Shown piece after piece: positions 1 through 6,508 of a stretch of 7,064 nucleotides of DNA. The notes beneath the pieces are model-generated. The model had not been told where the DNA came from, made no database searches, and saw only the letters and a program-made list of their open reading frames with translations. The DNA lies in assembly GCA_021732245.1 (NCBI GenBank), contig JAKFVJ010000281.1:1-7064 (forward strand). Direction: 5' to 3'. Numbering within the stretch: the stretch's first letter is position 1; every line of letters begins with the position of its first letter. The position numbers were made by a program, and so were the translations under genes. Source of the stretch: Candidatus Obscuribacterales bacterium (GTDB lineage Bacteria; Cyanobacteriota; Vampirovibrionia; Obscuribacterales; Obscuribacteraceae).

Positions 1-1
1 A

Positions 2-376
2 CGTCCGAACGACACACTTTATTCCGTTGTTGCCAGAGCCGGTGGCTTTGGTGCAGGAGCAGCGACAAGATCAGTACTACTTAGCCGGATGAACCGTGAC
101 GGAACGGTATTTTCCAAGCGAGTTTCGTTGGCAAAGGGACTAAAGAACAGAGATTCTTTGGCTAATGCCCCAGTTCAGTCAGGCGACATCGTGGTCGCAT
201 CAACCTCACTTATCAAGACAGTCGGTGTCGAAGTCGCCAGAGCCGGTGCAATCACAGCGTTGGCAATGCTTGTTATTTACTTCAGCAACAAGGTGCATAA
301 CGTCAACGTAATCACCGATGAGGCGGGGCCTGGCGCCGCTGCGGCTGGCGATCCTGAAGCTCCCGCAGCTCCTTGA
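2..376 (+). CDS. SLBB-domain polysaccharide-export-like protein, C-terminal part (5' end outside window)
   Basis: The reading frame is open from the first base of the window and ends at TGA 374-376, giving about 124 visible residues; the start lies to the left. The visible N-terminal half looks like an SLBB repeat of outer-membrane polysaccharide export (Wza/GfcE-like) proteins: 'LYSVVARAGGF', then an Arg-X-X-X-Asp-Gly stretch (SRMNRDG), and the closing 'VQSGDIVV', which resembles the usual 'LQPGDVI.V'. A hydrophobic segment of about 17 residues (AGAITALAMLVIYF region, 240-285) follows and could be a membrane helix, like the C-terminal helix of Wza-type exporters. The protein ends in a Gly/Ala/Pro-rich tail (EAGPGAAAAGDPEAPAAP). 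A role in exopolysaccharide or capsule export is inferred from the domain; most of the protein is unseen. It is convergent with the kynurenine operon and probably unrelated to it. Confidence 0.65.
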   Translation, partial: RPNDTLYSVVARAGGFGAGAATRSVLLSRMNRDGTVFSKRVSLAKGLKNRDSLANAPVQSGDIVVASTSLIKTVGVEVARAGAITALAMLVIYFSNKVHNVNVITDEAGPGAAAAGDPEAPAAP

Positions 377-394
377 TGAGCACTCTGTTTTTTT
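368..394 (+). terminator. Weak candidate terminator at the end of the SLBB gene
   Basis: A short inverted repeat (GCTC 368-371 / GAGC 378-381) spans the stop codon. Seven T residues follow at 388-394, after a 6-nt gap. The stem is only 4 bp and does not abut the T-run, so this is a poor intrinsic terminator by the usual rules. It is listed because the gap between the two convergent stop codons is only 28 nt and holds nothing else. Confidence 0.22.
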
Positions 395-404
395 GCTAAT
401 TCTT

Positions 405-1790
405 TTATTGATGACCAAGTTGAGCTTTAAAAAGGGGCGAAAGCTTTTCCTTGATAAGATGCTCTGCCATTTTCAAGTCGACAGACTCCGCGCTTTCTAT
501 GCCCTGGCATAAAGCAGCCAATAGTTCGCTCTCAATTTGTCCGGCTTGAAAAGCCAGTTGATAATCAACATTTGAAAAAGTCACTAAACCATAACGAGAG
601 ATATACTTGCCGGCAAAGCGTTTTTCAAGTATTTTTTCCACCGCCTTTTCCAATTGGAAGCGACTGTCTGCTACTTTGTCGCGCATTTCTACAAAATTCT
701 CAACCGCCATATCGGCAATCGCATCAGTATTATCCTTGCGCTTCTTATAGAACCGATTAAACAACTGAGCCCAGTCAATTTCTTCTCCGGCATCGCCAAT
801 AAGCTCATTCAGTACGGAGCAATCTTCAAAACCACAATTCATACCTTGACCGAAGAAAGGAACAATCGCGTGTGCCGCATCCCCAATCAACAGCGCATCG
901 TCATTTCGAAACCACGGTCCACATTTAACCGTGTCCATATGTCCGGTTGGATTTTCAAAAAACATCTGGACTAAATTGGGAATTAGATTGAATGCGTCGG
1001 GAAATTCCGAACTGAAGAATTGATGCACATCCGCTGGAGTCTGCAATTTCTCGAAACTAACCGGTCCTTCAAAAGGCAGAAATAATGTGCAGGTAAAACT
1101 GCCTTCGAAATTAGGCAACGCAATCAGCATAAATGTCCCACGCGGCCAGATATGTAGAGCGTTCTTCTCCATCAAATACCCGCCTCCTTTAGCAGCAGGC
1201 ATCGTCAATTCCTTGTAACCATAATTGAGGGTATCAATGCTGCAATGGTAATCAGAACCACGCATCATCTCGGTGCGGATAGTTGATGCATAGCCATCCG
1301 TGCCAATGAGTACATCAAATTGATGTTTTGTCCTAACCTTTTTATCTTCGTCAAAGACAGTGAGTACCTTGCTATCAAAATCAACATTGGCGGCCTTACC
1401 ATTGAAATGGATGCGCACTTTTTGCGTAGCTTCAGCATGTTCTAGAAGCACTTTGTTCAGAATTTGCCGAGAAATGGAATTTATGCACTGGTCGTCGCTA
1501 ATTCCATAGGGTTGTAGCGACAAATCTCCATTCTTGCTGTGAATCATTCGTCCGCGCATCGGAATGGCATATTTCATTACGTCAGCGTCCAAGCCAACCT
1601 GCTTCAGCGCATGAATACCACGTGTGGAAATAGCCAAATTAATCGACCGCCCCGCGCCGATTTGATGTTCGCGCAAATCAGCTCTCCGCTCAAACATCTC
1701 CACAGAAAAGCCACGTCGAGCAAGAACAAGCGAAAGAAGAGATCCGACAAGACCGGCACCGGCAATAGTAATTACTGGCTTAGCGGACAT
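405..1790 (-). CDS. kmo: Kynurenine 3-monooxygenase (FAD-dependent)
   Basis: This flavoprotein hydroxylates L-kynurenine to 3-hydroxykynurenine with NADPH and O2. The 461-residue product matches the usual size of bacterial KMO. The N-terminal Rossmann motif GAGLVG (about 11-16) binds the ADP part of FAD. It is followed by the KMO-typical 'GRSINLAIS' (about 47-55). Arg81 (MRGRMIH) and Tyr95 (QPYG) fall where Pseudomonas KMO has its substrate-carboxylate Arg84 and Tyr98. The second FAD motif GDAAHA (about 302-307) leads into 'FFGQGMNCGFED', a KMO signature. The C-terminal part is helical and charged, with no obvious membrane anchor of the kind seen in mitochondrial KMO, so a soluble cytoplasmic enzyme is likely. 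It is the last gene of the HAAO-ACMSD-kynU-kmo operon. Its ATG lies inside kynU (11-nt overlap), pointing to translational coupling. No damage is visible. Confidence 0.96.
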   Translation of the reverse strand: MSAKPVITIAGAGLVGSLLSLVLARRGFSVEMFERRADLREHQIGAGRSINLAISTRGIHALKQVGLDADVMKYAIPMRGRMIHSKNGDLSLQPYGISDDQCINSISRQILNKVLLEHAEATQKVRIHFNGKAANVDFDSKVLTVFDEDKKVRTKHQFDVLIGTDGYASTIRTEMMRGSDYHCSIDTLNYGYKELTMPAAKGGGYLMEKNALHIWPRGTFMLIALPNFEGSFTCTLFLPFEGPVSFEKLQTPADVHQFFSSEFPDAFNLIPNLVQMFFENPTGHMDTVKCGPWFRNDDALLIGDAAHAIVPFFGQGMNCGFEDCSVLNELIGDAGEEIDWAQLFNRFYKKRKDNTDAIADMAVENFVEMRDKVADSRFQLEKAVEKILEKRFAGKYISRYGLVTFSNVDYQLAFQAGQIESELLAALCQGIESAESVDLKMAEHLIKEKLSPLFKAQLGHQ

Positions 1791-3060
1791 GCTTAGCTAC
1801 GACCTGATGAAAACGATAAACATCGTAAAAGTTGTTATATAGTGGAGCCGGCGCCACACGAATGATGTCCGGTTCGCGGAAATCGCAAATAACACCCTGC
1901 GACTTCAATGCTTCCAATAGTGCTTTGGGATTATTTTTGATCTTCAACGACAGTTGGTTGCCTCTGGCTTTCGGATCTCCTGGCGTAATAATTGAAATAC
2001 CAGACATTTCAGTGAGCAAATACTCCAGATAACCCGTGAGCAAATCACCCTTCTTGCGCAAAGCAGGCATCGTTGCCTGATCGAAAATCTCCATAGATGC
2101 CCTGAGTGCAGCCAACTGCAATATCGGAGGATTGCTTAATTGCCAGCCTTCGGCACCGGCAAGCGGATCGAATTTAGATGGCATTTCAAAACGTGTTTTC
2201 TTGTTGTGTCCCCACCAGCCCGCAAAGCGCGGCAAATCAAATTCGTTGCTATGGCGCTCATGCACAAAAGTCCCAGCAATACCGCCCGGTCCGGCATTTA
2301 GGTATTTGTAGCTACACCACACAGCAAAGTCCACGTCCCAATCATGCAACTGCAACAGAAGATTGCCGGCGCCGTGAGCTAAATTAAGTCCGACCAGGCA
2401 ATTGACTTTTCTTGCCGCCTTAACAATGGCCTGGATATCAAAAGCTTGACCTGTCAGATAATTCACGTCACCCAAAACAATGAGAGCAAGTGATTCACCT
2501 TCCCTGGCGATGGTCTCCAGAATATCTTCTGTGCGCAAAGTAATCTCACCTGCACGAGGTTTGAACTCACCAACAGCAATGTCAGGATCAAAGCCGTGAA
2601 ATTTCGCCTGCGACTGCACAGCATATTGATCGGAAGGAAAAGAATTTGCCTCGATAAAGATTTTGAATTTCGTCTTGCTTGGTCTATAGAAAGAAACCAT
2701 CATCAAGTGCAGGTTAACTGTCAGGCTGTTCATAACGACAACTTCTGCAGGCTTAGCGCCCACTAGACGAGCTGACATTTCCGTGAGGTTCTCGTGATAA
2801 GGCAACCAAGGTTTGCGAGCGCCTAAGTGCCCTTCAACTCCAAATGCAGCCCAATCGTCGAACTCGGCATTGACATAGTCCCTGGCTATTTTTGGCATCA
2901 GTCCCAATGAATTGCCGGCAAAATAAAGATAAGGCTCGCCATTGTCTCTTTTGGGAAAGGCAAACTTTGAACGATATTCACTTAGTGGATCATCACGATC
3001 CATCGTCTGGGCAAAGGCTTCGCTGTTTTCGTACTTCACAGTTTGTGGAACGGCCGTCAT
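1780..3060 (-). CDS. kynU: Kynureninase (PLP-dependent), with an unusual Asn at the PLP-nitrogen position
   Basis: Kynureninase cleaves 3-hydroxykynurenine (or kynurenine) to 3-hydroxyanthranilate (or anthranilate) plus alanine. The 426 residues form a complete fold-type I PLP enzyme. Visible features are FAGNSLGL (48-55), FPSDQYA (141-147), the Schiff-base lysine Lys252 in CSYKYLN, Trp282, SNPP (309-312), and Arg401 in RVAPAPLYN, expected to bind the substrate carboxylate. Human kynureninase has 'FDLAH' with Asp250 contacting the pyridine nitrogen and His253 nearby. Here the motif reads LNLAH, so the Asp is Asn226 while the His is kept. The spacing to the lysine (26 residues) is identical, so the alignment is firm. 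The ATG at 3060 overlaps the ACMSD stop as ATGA. A GGAGG at 3074-3078 on the minus strand lies about 13 nt upstream. The substitution could lower activity, or it could be a sequence error. Confidence 0.95.
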   Translation of the reverse strand: MTAVPQTVKYENSEAFAQTMDRDDPLSEYRSKFAFPKRDNGEPYLYFAGNSLGLMPKIARDYVNAEFDDWAAFGVEGHLGARKPWLPYHENLTEMSARLVGAKPAEVVVMNSLTVNLHLMMVSFYRPSKTKFKIFIEANSFPSDQYAVQSQAKFHGFDPDIAVGEFKPRAGEITLRTEDILETIAREGESLALIVLGDVNYLTGQAFDIQAIVKAARKVNCLVGLNLAHGAGNLLLQLHDWDVDFAVWCSYKYLNAGPGGIAGTFVHERHSNEFDLPRFAGWWGHNKKTRFEMPSKFDPLAGAEGWQLSNPPILQLAALRASMEIFDQATMPALRKKGDLLTGYLEYLLTEMSGISIITPGDPKARGNQLSLKIKNNPKALLEALKSQGVICDFREPDIIRVAPAPLYNNFYDVYRFHQVVAKHVR

Positions 3061-4112
3061 ACGCTTGTGCGTTCCTCCGTTTGCCCAAACAGTGGTATGC
3101 CAAAATCAGAATGCTTCCTATTCAGCCAGGTAAGCGCCGTTTCGCAAAGCAGGCGGTGCTTGGTCCCCGGCATCAAATCATCCATAGACTCAATCATTAA
3201 ACCAGGCTCTGCCTCGCCCAGAGGAAATGGATAATCGGAGCCTAAGGCGACACAATTCTCACCAAGAACATCAAGTACATAGCGCAGTGCTCCCACATCA
3301 TGTACAAGTGAATCAACAAAAAAGCGCCCACAATAATCACGCGGATTTATGCTGTTGTCCACCGCGCAGAGATCAGGGCGCGAAATAAATCCATGTTCTA
3401 TGCGTCCCAAAGTCATGCAATATGCGCCACCGCCGTGAGCAAAAGCGACACGCAACTTCGGCAATTTCTCAAATACGCCGCCAAATATCATTGAACAAAT
3501 AGCCAACGAAACTTCCGCCGGCATGCCGACAAGCCAGGGCAGCCAGTACTTCGGCATGCGGTCTTGCCCCATCATGTCCCACGGATGCACAAATATTGCC
3601 GCCCCTAATTCAGCTGCCGCCTCAAAAACAGGAAATAATTCCTTATCGCTTAAATTCCAGTTTTTGATGTGAGATCCAATTTGTACGCCGGCTAGTTTCA
3701 AATCTCTTACGCATCTTTCAAGTTCTTGAACAGCAAGTTGGGGATCTTGCATCGGCAATGTGCCTAGTCCGACAAAACGCTTTGGACTAGATGCCACAAC
3801 ACCGGCAATATGGTCATTTAGAAAACGAGACAGATCAAGAGCGTGCTCCGGCTTTGCCCAGTAGCTGAACATGACAGGCACTGTTGAAAGCACTTGCACA
3901 TTGACACCCATCTTGTCCATTTCAGCAAGACGCACTTTGGGATCAAAGCAATTCGCCTCAACTTCACGAAAGAATTGCCCGTCGTCCTTGAGCATGCGTG
4001 CCCTGTCGGGTTTGTGATGCTCCAAAACAATAAAGCCGCCATAGCCATACTTGTCTTTAAAAGACGGCAAATCATGAGGCAGGATATGGGTATGAATATC
4101 TATCTTGTTCAT
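3057..4112 (-). CDS. nbaD: 2-amino-3-carboxymuconate-6-semialdehyde decarboxylase (ACMSD)
   Basis: This zinc amidohydrolase-superfamily TIM barrel decarboxylates ACMS to 2-aminomuconate 6-semialdehyde. That competes with spontaneous closure of ACMS to quinolinate and commits carbon to catabolism. With the start used here the product is 351 residues, against roughly 336 in human ACMSD, which it resembles closely throughout. Expected metal ligands are present: His7 and His9 (DIHTH), His176 (FVHPWDM) and Asp293 (GSDYPFPLG). His226 (AHGGGA) is kept, as are Arg49 and Arg245 (SRPDLCA), which match the human substrate-binding arginines Arg47 and Arg243. I chose ATG 4112 over the in-frame ATG at 4133. 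It places DIHTH at the usual distance from the N-terminus and forms an ATGA overlap with the HAAO stop. A short C-terminal extension (about 15 residues) ends the protein. The stop overlaps the kynU start, again by 4 nt. Confidence 0.95.
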   Translation of the reverse strand: MNKIDIHTHILPHDLPSFKDKYGYGGFIVLEHHKPDRARMLKDDGQFFREVEANCFDPKVRLAEMDKMGVNVQVLSTVPVMFSYWAKPEHALDLSRFLNDHIAGVVASSPKRFVGLGTLPMQDPQLAVQELERCVRDLKLAGVQIGSHIKNWNLSDKELFPVFEAAAELGAAIFVHPWDMMGQDRMPKYWLPWLVGMPAEVSLAICSMIFGGVFEKLPKLRVAFAHGGGAYCMTLGRIEHGFISRPDLCAVDNSINPRDYCGRFFVDSLVHDVGALRYVLDVLGENCVALGSDYPFPLGEAEPGLMIESMDDLMPGTKHRLLCETALTWLNRKHSDFGIPLFGQTEERTSV

Positions 4113-4609
4113 TGCTTCGCTCTGGTGCCACACTTTTTACAAGTGCCGGCATCACTGTTGAAAAATCTTTCGAATATTGGCTGAAACTGTCCGGTAATAT
4201 CAGTCAATTTGAATTGTTCTTCGTACAACTTTTCGCCGCATTTTTCACAATACCATTGCAGTGCGTCAATTTCCGTTTCCTTGCGCTGCCGCTCGATGAC
4301 CAGACCTACAGTATTAGCAGGACGTCTCGGTGAATGAGGCGTATTAGCCGGCAAGAGAAAAATCTCTCCCTCTTTTATCGAAATATCCAAGGGTTTGCCG
4401 TTATCTATGACCTTGAGAACGATATCTCCTTCCAGCTGATAGAAAAACTCCTCACTAAGATTGACGTGATAATCCGTGCGGGTGTTGGGACCACCAACAA
4501 TCATGACAATAAATTCGCGATTTTCCCAAACGCACTTGTTTCCAACAGGCGGCTTCAAGAGCTGTCTGTTTTCGGCAATCCAATTTTTGAGGTTGATCGT
4601 TGTAAACAT
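4109..4609 (-). CDS. nbaC: 3-hydroxyanthranilate 3,4-dioxygenase (HAAO)
   Basis: This non-haem Fe(II) cupin dioxygenase opens the ring of 3-hydroxyanthranilate to give ACMS. The product is 166 residues, close to the 174 of the Cupriavidus metallidurans enzyme. The iron ligands His48, Glu54 (YHVNLSEEFFYQ) and His92 (NTPHSP) are present. So are the substrate-binding residues Arg44, Arg96 and Glu107, at the positions matching Arg47, Arg99 and Glu110 of the Cupriavidus enzyme. The bacterial C-terminal rubredoxin-like iron site is complete: CEKC (121-124) and CKKC (157-160). It is the first gene of the minus-strand operon. A strong AGGAGGT lies 10 nt before its ATG, and its TGA overlaps the ACMSD start. 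Expression is probably driven from the divergent intergenic region. Confidence 0.96.
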   Translation of the reverse strand: MFTTINLKNWIAENRQLLKPPVGNKCVWENREFIVMIVGGPNTRTDYHVNLSEEFFYQLEGDIVLKVIDNGKPLDISIKEGEIFLLPANTPHSPRRPANTVGLVIERQRKETEIDALQWYCEKCGEKLYEEQFKLTDITGQFQPIFERFFNSDAGTCKKCGTRAKQ

Positions 4610-4619
4610 GCCCTGTAGG

Positions 4620-4626
4620 ACCTCCT
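4620..4626 (-). promoter_or_regulatory. Strong ribosome binding site of the HAAO gene
   Basis: The minus strand reads AGGAGGT, 10 nt before the ATG at 4609-4607. It is the best Shine-Dalgarno of the operon. The following genes depend on overlapping starts and weaker sites, so it probably serves as the main entry point for ribosomes. Confidence 0.8.
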
Positions 4627-4655
4627 AAGCAATTATCTCAGCTTTACGACGCCAG

Positions 4656-4684
4656 TAGCTGCACAGAATTATGCTTGGCAGCTA
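4656..4684. repeat. Inverted repeat, candidate operator
   Basis: Perfect 7-bp arms TAGCTGC (4656-4662) and GCAGCTA (4678-4684) are separated by 15 nt. The arms flank a minus-strand -10-like CATAAT, a position where a bound dimeric regulator would control the HAAO operon. No regulator gene is in the window, so its identity is unknown. Chance occurrence of 7-bp arms in 200 nt is not negligible. Confidence 0.35.
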
Positions 4685-4722
4685 AATGCTCTGGATGTAG
4701 AATCTTAGGTCCGCGGAGTGCC

Positions 4723-4728
4723 TATAAT
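4723..4728 (+). promoter_or_regulatory. Candidate -10 box (TATAAT) for the plus-strand operon
   Basis: This is an exact sigma-70 consensus -10 hexamer in the intergenic region, oriented toward the asparaginase-kynB-btpA genes. The hexamer 17 nt upstream (4700-4705, GAATCT) does not resemble TTGACA. A TG lies one base off the extended -10 position. Function is therefore uncertain. Confidence 0.35.
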
Positions 4729-4796
4729 CTTTAGTAATTTGCTGCCACCGCAATTTGCTAGTATTGAATGCCCTAACCCAGTAATTGCTTGTCAAC

Positions 4797-4802
4797 AAGG
4801 AG
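4797..4802 (+). promoter_or_regulatory. Ribosome binding site that fixes the asparaginase start at TTG 4809
   Basis: AAGGAG is followed by a 6-nt spacer and TTG at 4809-4811. A further in-frame TTG at 4785 would put this Shine-Dalgarno inside the coding region and has no comparable site of its own. Hence 4809 is preferred. Confidence 0.65.
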
Positions 4803-4808
4803 ACGGGC

Positions 4809-5867
4809 TTGCATTCATTTTCGTGGGCGCAGCTTTACAGCATTGAAAGATCGGGCAAGACAGAAGTTACGGTTGCCGGTGTAATTTCAGTTGTTGATGG
4901 CAATGCAAATACCTTATTGGAAGTCGGAGATGCAGACTACAGTCTCTGGACGCGTTCTTGTCTGAAGGCATGGCAGTTGCTGGCGCACTTACCCGTCCTG
5001 AGAGTTAACTATCCACAGTTGCAACCAAAGCACTTCGCGCTCATGATGTCTTCTCATAGCGCTGAGGAAATTCACCTCAAAACGCTGGACGAGATTTCAG
5101 ACATCGGCAAAGTAAGTCAAGAAAAGCTTCAATGCCCTGCCACCTATCCAATGGCGCAAGCTGACAGAATTCACTTGAAGGATCAAGGTTAAACACCAAA
5201 ATCCAAATACAACAATTGCAGCGGTAAGCACATGGGTTATCTTCTGGCGATGAAAGCCGGCAACTTAGCTTCGGACAATTATCTGGCTCCGGAAGGAAAG
5301 CAATTTGAACCACTAAGACAATTGCTGGCATATTTGTTGCAAAAGCAAAATGCAGAATTCCCAACGACAGTCGACGGCTGCCGCATACCTAACTACGCTT
5401 TTGACATTTCCGATCTGGCAAAGCTATATGCACAATTGGGCAATGACTTTACAGATAAGCAAATTGATGCGGCGCCAAAACATTTGCAGGAAATGCTTCG
5501 CGAGTGGACGAACCTACGTGCCTATATGCACGACTTCCCCGAAATTATCGGAGGCAAAAATCGCATTGATACTCGCATCATGCAAGGTGAACTGACAGAA
5601 TCAAAAGATGTAGAACTGCTGGCCAAGCAAGGAGCCGATGGGCTGCTTGCTATTTCGATTTTGCCGAATTCCCAGTATCCGACTGGACTGGGAATTGTCG
5701 TCAAACTCGCTTCGGGCACAGATATGCATCACATGGAGACAATAGTCAAAGAGATTTTCCATCAGCTTGGACTACGACAAGAAGACAAAGCAGACCCGAA
5801 AAACGCTCATCTTCACAACAACTTTCATTTCGCAATTAGGGCAACAGCATGCAAGACTATGAGCTAA
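4809..5867 (+). pseudogene. L-asparaginase II family protein (Rhizobium etli AnsA/ReAV type) interrupted by one in-frame TAA
   Basis: Read through a single TAA at codon 128 (5190-5192), this frame gives a full-length asparaginase II-family protein of 352 positions; the family is usually about 330-350. These enzymes hydrolyse L-asparagine to aspartate and ammonia and are unrelated to E. coli AnsA/AnsB. Ser50 and Lys53 (RSCLK) match the SxxK pair of R. etli ReAV (Ser48, Lys51). SHSAEE (82-87) and LQCP (107-110) follow. After the TAA come NNCSGKH with Cys137 and Lys140, DGC with Cys191 (the zinc-site residues Cys135, Lys138 and Cys189 of ReAV), GGKNRIDT and a GLGI..K region. Both halves stay in the same frame and look conserved, so the lesion is recent or an error. 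Restart at ATG 5232 would lose Cys137 and Lys140. The family's His in the E-x-x-H-x-G motif is replaced (TEVTVAG). The end overlaps kynB by 19 nt. Confidence 0.85.
5190..5192 (+). other. Premature in-frame TAA in the asparaginase II gene
   Basis: The codons read GGT-TAA-ACA-CCA, and the frame then continues without interruption into the NNCSGKH motif. A single base change would make it TTA (Leu). No ATG, GTG or TTG lies in this frame between the stop and the motif, so a restart cannot rescue the complete active site. TAA also serves as the true stop of kynU, kmo and kynB here, which argues against reassignment of the codon. Confidence 0.9.
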
Positions 5868-6508
5868 TTGATATTTCCATACCAATATCAACCAAGACTG
5901 CTTGTTTTCCTGGTGACACGCCTTTCAGCAAAGAGACAACAGTTACACTCGGCAAAGACAATTGCTTCAATCTTACAAAGCTGACGATGAGTCCACATGT
6001 TGGAACACATGCGGATGCTCCGGCACATGTTGAAGGAAATCTAGATTCACTGACAGGCACGGCCGGGCTAATGAACCTGGCACCATTTATTGGTCCAGTA
6101 ACAGTAATTGACCTGGCTCCTTTTGACGGCGAAATCTCGCTTGCAGTAACGAAAGATAAGCTGGATAAAGCAAACATAGAACGAGTTCTATTCAGGACGG
6201 CTAAGTCCATAAGGCACGAAGTGTTTGAAAACAACTATTCCTATCTTTCTGTAGATCTCGTGCAATATTTAGCTTCCAAAGGTACGAAGCTAATTGGTCT
6301 GGATACACCATCGGTTGACCACATCCAGTCAAAGACACTTAGCGTTCATCATGAGCTGATAGGAGCAGGAATGTGCTGGCTTGAAAATCTCGATTTAACA
6401 AATGTGTCCGAAGGAAATTATTTCCTGATCGCCCCACCACTAAAGTTTATGGAGCTTGAAGCTTCGCCTGTGCGCGCGATTCTATTGAAACAAAGAGGAG
6501 TCAAATAA
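5849..6508 (+). CDS. kynB: Kynurenine formamidase (arylformamidase, cyclase-like fold)
   Basis: KynB hydrolyses N-formyl-L-kynurenine to kynurenine and formate, the step after tryptophan (or indoleamine) 2,3-dioxygenase. The 219-residue product has the usual bacterial KynB length (about 205-220). The metal-binding signature HVGTHADAPAH holds His50, His54, Asp56 and His60. FPGDTPF (20-26) near the N-terminus and LDTPSVDHIQSKTLSVHHEL (151-170), with His167/His168 and Glu169, are typical of KynB rather than of other cyclase-family members. ENLDL and SPVRAILL near the end also match. The ATG at 5849 follows AGGG (5838-5841) with a 7-nt gap and lies inside the end of the asparaginase gene (19-nt overlap, different frame). 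This suggests coupling and possible polarity from the upstream TAA. It supplies kynurenine to the enzymes of the divergent operon. Confidence 0.93.
   Translation: MQDYELIDISIPISTKTACFPGDTPFSKETTVTLGKDNCFNLTKLTMSPHVGTHADAPAHVEGNLDSLTGTAGLMNLAPFIGPVTVIDLAPFDGEISLAVTKDKLDKANIERVLFRTAKSIRHEVFENNYSYLSVDLVQYLASKGTKLIGLDTPSVDHIQSKTLSVHHELIGAGMCWLENLDLTNVSEGNYFLIAPPLKFMELEASPVRAILLKQRGVK
6494..6500 (+). promoter_or_regulatory. Ribosome binding site supporting the GTG start of the BtpA-family gene
   Basis: AGAGGAG lies within the last codons of kynB, 8 nt before GTG 6509-6511. The GTG directly follows the kynB TAA (TAAGTG, no gap). This spacing supports GTG as the start; the ATG at 6523 is in another frame. 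Confidence 0.75.

Larger units (their letters stand above)
4610..4808. promoter_or_regulatory. Divergent promoter region between the HAAO operon and the asparaginase-kynB-btpA genes
   Basis: This roughly 200-nt non-coding stretch must carry the promoters for both gene sets. On the plus strand there is a perfect TATAAT at 4723-4728, 81 nt before the TTG start at 4809, and an extended -10-like TGCTAGTAT at 4756-4764. Neither has a good TTGACA-like box at the usual distance. On the minus strand a -10-like CATAAT lies at 4668-4673, inside the spacer of the inverted repeat at 4656-4684; it too lacks a clear -35. Such weak -35 boxes would fit activator dependence, but that is inference. No riboswitch-like structure was recognised. 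Confidence 0.5.

Noticed and set aside
654..974. Plus-strand open frames opposite the kmo gene, and similar frames opposite kynU, ACMSD, HAAO and kynB
   Set aside because: They lie wholly antisense to strongly recognised enzymes, show no family motifs and look like shadow frames.
4113..4133. Earlier ATG at 4133 as the start of ACMSD
   Set aside because: It would add seven residues (MWHQSEA) not expected before the DIHTH motif, and it loses the ATGA overlap with the HAAO stop; 4112 fits family length and operon style better.
4632..4637. GATAAT (minus strand) as the -10 box of HAAO
   Set aside because: A transcript starting from it would begin at or inside the Shine-Dalgarno at 4620-4626, leaving no usable leader.
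4710..4717. Perfect palindrome TCCGCGGA as an operator
   Set aside because: Eight bases with no extension of the arms is too short to support on its own.
4785..4808. TTG at 4785 as the asparaginase start
   Set aside because: The only good Shine-Dalgarno (AAGGAG 4797-4802) lies downstream of it and points to TTG 4809.
5190..5192. Reassigned genetic code with TAA read as an amino acid
   Set aside because: TAA ends kynU, kmo and kynB at the expected places in this same window.
5181..5240. Frameshift as the cause of the asparaginase break
   Set aside because: Both halves are in the same frame with only the TAA between them, and motif spacing matches the family, so it is a point stop, not an indel.
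5232..5867. Independent gene starting at ATG 5232
   Set aside because: It is the C-terminal part of the same asparaginase frame, starts inside the NNCSGKHMG motif and has no convincing ribosome binding site.
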